Shown: positions 61,454 to 64,000 of the stretch, piece by piece
How positions within the stretch are numbered: the stretch's first letter is position 1
Layout of the letters: every line of letters begins with the position of its first letter
NCBI RefSeq assembly: GCF_051201035.1
Contig: NZ_JBPODR010000004.1
Coordinates: 1 to 64,000, forward strand
Reading direction: 5' to 3'
DNA length: 64,000 nt
Source of the DNA: Thermoanaerobacterium thermosulfurigenes
GTDB lineage: Bacteria; Bacillota; Thermoanaerobacteria; Thermoanaerobacterales; Thermoanaerobacteraceae
The notes under the pieces: model-generated
The model's input: the letters and a program-made list of their open reading frames with translations, nothing else
What the model was told of the DNA's origin: nothing
Database searches by the model: none
Program-made: the position numbers and the translations under genes

Positions 61454-61478
61454 AAAAATAAAGGCTTTAAGCCTTAAA
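61454..61478 (-). terminator. Terminator between xylFII and xylF
   Basis: AAGGCTT and AAGCCTT (61463-61477) form the stem; the minus strand continues TATTTTTTTG. It separates the sensor genes from xylFGH, which must therefore have its own promoter in 61306-61450. That AT-rich stretch shows no clear -35/-10 pair. Confidence 0.8.
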
Positions 61479-61482
61479 AAAA

Positions 61483-62550
61483 TCAATTGGTATATCTGTA
61501 AACATCGTCGCGGCTATGGAAGCCATCTTTAATCACAGTATCGTCTATGTTAGTCTTATCAACCGCTATTGGCTCCAGCTTGTAATATGGAACATTGTAC
61601 TTCCCATCGTAAATCGTATTGCCTACGTTTAATTTCTCCCCTTTTGCCAATTTCACTGCCAACTTCGCCGCATCTCCAGCAAGTTTATCAATTGGCTTGT
61701 ATATAGTCATAAGCTGAGTACCCTCTATTATTCTCTGACATGCGGCAAGGTCAGCATCTTGCGCCACAACAGCCACCTTGCCTGCCAACCTGTGTTCTGA
61801 CAATGCTTCAATTATGCCATTTGCCAATCCGTCGTCACCAGCAATTATTGCATCTATCTTATAATTTTCCTGTATATATTTTTCAGTAGATTGAAATGCG
61901 TATTCTGACATCCAGTTTGGACACCATTCCTCCCCTAATATGTGTATGTCTCCGCTTTTAACCTTTGGAAGCAATACGCTGTCATACCCTTCTTTAAGCA
62001 TCTTTGTGTTGTTGTCATTTGTAGCACCATTTATTATGAGATAATTGCCTTTTGGATACCTTTTAATCAGGTATTCTGCCATTAGCTTTCCGACCTTTAC
62101 ATTATCAAATGAAATATATAAATCTACATTTGAATTTAAGACAAGCCTATCGTAGGAAATAACCTTGACACCTGCCTTTTTAGCCATCTCCACCGCTGCA
62201 GAAGCTTTCTTAAGATCGTTTGGAACAATAACAAGTACATCAATCTTCTTGTCCAGCAAATATCTCACTTGCTTTATCTGATCCTCGTCATCATTGTTTG
62301 CATTTTGCACAAAAACTTCTGCTCCCAACTCTTTCGCTTTTGCCATGAATATATCCCGATCCTTTACCCATCTTTCTTCTTTTAAAGTGCCAAGAGAAAA
62401 TCCTATCTTTATCACATTTTTATCACTTGTATCGTCGACATATTTGTTAGTTTCATAATATTTGTATATCCTGTTTCCTAATAACACCAGAAGAACTATC
62501 AATATCAACGTAAGCAGCACTAATATCACATCTCTTAGTTTAACTTTCAA
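61483..62550 (-). CDS. xylFII: Membrane-anchored xylose-binding sensor protein, XylFII type
   Basis: 355 residues. An uncleaved membrane helix (about 5-30, VILVLLTLILIVLLVLL) anchors a type 1 sugar-binding domain very similar in layout to XylF (IGFSLGTLKEERWVKDRD, VKVISYDRLVLNSNVDLYISFDNVKVG, IIAGDDGLANGI). It lacks a lipobox. In Clostridium beijerinckii a protein of this form, XylFII, binds D-xylose and activates the LytS kinase, which signals to YesN. The TTG at 62550 follows AGGAGG by seven bases and overlaps the response regulator gene by 11 bases, linking the two. Confidence 0.88.
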   Translation of the reverse strand: MKVKLRDVILVLLTLILIVLLVLLGNRIYKYYETNKYVDDTSDKNVIKIGFSLGTLKEERWVKDRDIFMAKAKELGAEVFVQNANNDDEDQIKQVRYLLDKKIDVLVIVPNDLKKASAAVEMAKKAGVKVISYDRLVLNSNVDLYISFDNVKVGKLMAEYLIKRYPKGNYLIINGATNDNNTKMLKEGYDSVLLPKVKSGDIHILGEEWCPNWMSEYAFQSTEKYIQENYKIDAIIAGDDGLANGIIEALSEHRLAGKVAVVAQDADLAACQRIIEGTQLMTIYKPIDKLAGDAAKLAVKLAKGEKLNVGNTIYDGKYNVPYYKLEPIAVDKTNIDDTVIKDGFHSRDDVYRYTN

Positions 62551-64000
62551 ACGCAACACCTCCTTTTGATACTCTATTTTTGTAATCTGTAGGAGTCATG
62601 CCTGTCTCCTTTCTAAATATCCTGCTAAAATAGTTAGGATCATTGTATCCTACCTTAAAGCAAACCTCCTTTACACTTGTGGTTTCGTCCTGCAAAAACT
62701 CTTTCGCCTTTTCTATTCTTACTCGAGTGATGTAATCAACAAAATTGCAATTTGTCTCTTCTTTAAACATCTTGCTGAAATAGTGATAGCTTATGCTTAG
62801 CATCTGGGCCACATCGTAAAGTTTTATATCTTTATGGTAATTTTCATTTATATAATCAATAGCCTTTGCAATAAGTCCTGTGTAGTATTTCTCCCTATTT
62901 TTGTGCAATTTCGTTATAACGTTTGATACAAATTTTGAAAACATGCCTTTTAGGCTATCTATTTCGTCGGCCTTTAAAATATCAATAATCAAATTTTCTT
63001 CTAATACTGACGTAACATCACAGTACGTGTTGATTTTAGTCATAACTTCAATAAGAAGGCTAAATACCTTCGATTTAATCATTTCTATACTATCTTCATA
63101 ATTATGTTGCAATTTTTTAAAAATACTGTTGACATTAATTAAAGCTCCGTCAATGCTATTGGATATGATATTTTCTACAAGCTCAGCCGTATCATAATTT
63201 AAATCAAGTTCTTTTGTTTCAGATAACTTAATGTCATCAAAATGTGTTATAGCGTCAGAACCTGTCTTTATGGCAAATAAAGCTTCATCATATGACTTCG
63301 AAAAATAAGCTGTCTCATACGGTCTGCCTATGCCTATTCTGACTCCTATCTCGATGTTTCTCATCTCTTTTAAAATCATTTCGCAAAAGCTAATTGAATC
63401 ATTTTTAATTATATATAGATCATCATAAGCTACTGTAGGAACATAGACTATTATCCTGTCAAGCAAAATAGTTGCAAGGCAATCTCTTAAACTTTTTATA
63501 TATTCTTTAAGGTGCATCAGCTTTTCGTGCACTTTAACATTTCCCATAAAGATATCCGAATCTGTACTGTCTTTATCAATCAAAACGACCACGGCAAAAC
63601 CCATATCCAATTTAATATTAAATATATTTCCATAAAAATCAATATCTTCCTGTTTAAAATTAGACGATGATAAGGAATATATCATTTCATTTTCAATATA
63701 TGGCAGTATCGCTGTCATTTTTTCCTTCATTTCTAATTCTTTTGCCATATCTTCGCGCTTTTTTTCTACCAATCTTTTGACTTTTTTGACTGTATCTATG
63801 ACCTTGTTTTTATTTAGCGGTTTTAAAAGGTAGTCTACTACATCCAGGTTTATTGCCTCTTTTGCATAGTTGAAATAATCATAAGCTGTGATTATGACAA
63901 ACTCTATATCATTGTGGCTTTCCTTAATTCTCTTAATTGCCTCTATGCCATCTATGCCAGGCATTCTTATGTCCATGAATACAACATCAGGTTTTAACAT
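62540..64000 (-). CDS. yesN: YesN-type response regulator (receiver plus AraC helix-turn-helix), 5' end outside window
   Basis: 486 residues are visible and the gene continues past the right edge. The receiver domain starts within VVFMDIRMPGIDG (phosphorylated Asp) and has the conserved LLKPL lysine region; its first strand and acidic pair are outside. A middle region (about 110-370) resembles YesN signalling segments. The C-terminal AraC domain (about 380-480) contains IKLYDVAQMLSISYHYFSKMFKEETN and VCFKVGYNDPNYFSRIFRKETGMTPTDYK. It probably activates xylFGH in response to xylose through XylFII and a LytS kinase, which would be expected just beyond the window. Confidence 0.92.
   Translation of the reverse strand: MLKPDVVFMDIRMPGIDGIEAIKRIKESHNDIEFVIITAYDYFNYAKEAINLDVVDYLLKPLNKNKVIDTVKKVKRLVEKKREDMAKELEMKEKMTAILPYIENEMIYSLSSSNFKQEDIDFYGNIFNIKLDMGFAVVVLIDKDSTDSDIFMGNVKVHEKLMHLKEYIKSLRDCLATILLDRIIVYVPTVAYDDLYIIKNDSISFCEMILKEMRNIEIGVRIGIGRPYETAYFSKSYDEALFAIKTGSDAITHFDDIKLSETKELDLNYDTAELVENIISNSIDGALINVNSIFKKLQHNYEDSIEMIKSKVFSLLIEVMTKINTYCDVTSVLEENLIIDILKADEIDSLKGMFSKFVSNVITKLHKNREKYYTGLIAKAIDYINENYHKDIKLYDVAQMLSISYHYFSKMFKEETNCNFVDYITRVRIEKAKEFLQDETTSVKEVCFKVGYNDPNYFSRIFRKETGMTPTDYKNRVSKGGVAFES

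Noticed and set aside
1..64000. rRNA, tRNA and CRISPR arrays
   Set aside because: I looked for them and saw none; the tRNA-related element at 40343-40540 is a T-box leader, not a tRNA gene.

Overview
The window is AT-rich, low-GC Firmicutes DNA. Sporulation (a Tlp-type small acid-soluble spore protein), strong AGGAGG ribosome binding sites, frequent TTG/GTG starts, PTS and ABC sugar uptake, FeoAB and a XylFII/YesN-type xylose sensor together point to a saccharolytic, anaerobic, spore-forming clostridium. A thermophile close to Thermoanaerobacterium/Thermoanaerobacter fits best; that genus is an inference from gene content, not a database match.

Layout. 1-3.6 kb: the start of a gene running off the left edge (transposase-like leader), a secreted protein of unknown function, a broken Rpn-type nuclease gene, and an ECF sigma factor with its membrane partner. 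3.6-12.8 kb: housekeeping and transport genes (amino-acid permease, two methyltransferases, DUF2156 protein, an Lrp regulator overlapping an aminotransferase, FeoA/FeoB with a small Cys-rich partner under a Fur box, BcrC-like phosphatase). 12.9-15.9 kb: a Fur-family regulator leading a zinc-type ABC transporter operon. 16-25 kb: small membrane proteins, a DUF4143 ATPase, a YiiX-like protein, TauE, DusB and a giant secreted double 5'-nucleotidase with a Pho-box-like promoter. 25.4-33.2 kb: a cellobiose PTS operon with two mechanistically different 6-phospho-beta-glucosidases behind a sigma-54 promoter, plus its LevR/CelR-type activator. 33.4-46 kb: permeases, phosphate transport, an epimerase, Tlp, LeuS behind a leucine T-box, an ECF S-component, an M28 peptidase, an IS remnant and a class A PBP.

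46.2-54.6 kb is a chemotaxis operon on the minus strand: c-di-GMP-I riboswitch, GGDEF/HD-GYP protein, CheW, CheA, a soluble receptor built of tandem 56-residue repeats, CheR and CheB. The receptor gene contains a run of 98 N. Immediately upstream lies a small tyrosine recombinase gene flanked by two identical 24-bp sites in inverted orientation; this is the best candidate for an undescribed switch. 55.7-64 kb: a second aminotransferase, a group II intron maturase remnant, then the xylose ABC transporter xylFGH preceded by xylFII and a YesN response regulator that runs off the right edge.

How the parts work together: sugar uptake is doubled (cellobiose by PTS, xylose by ABC), each locus with a dedicated activator. 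Metal and phosphate genes carry recognisable operators. The chemotaxis operon is placed under c-di-GMP control and encodes a protein likely to turn c-di-GMP over. Start codons were re-chosen where a good ribosome binding site sits inside the longest reading frame.
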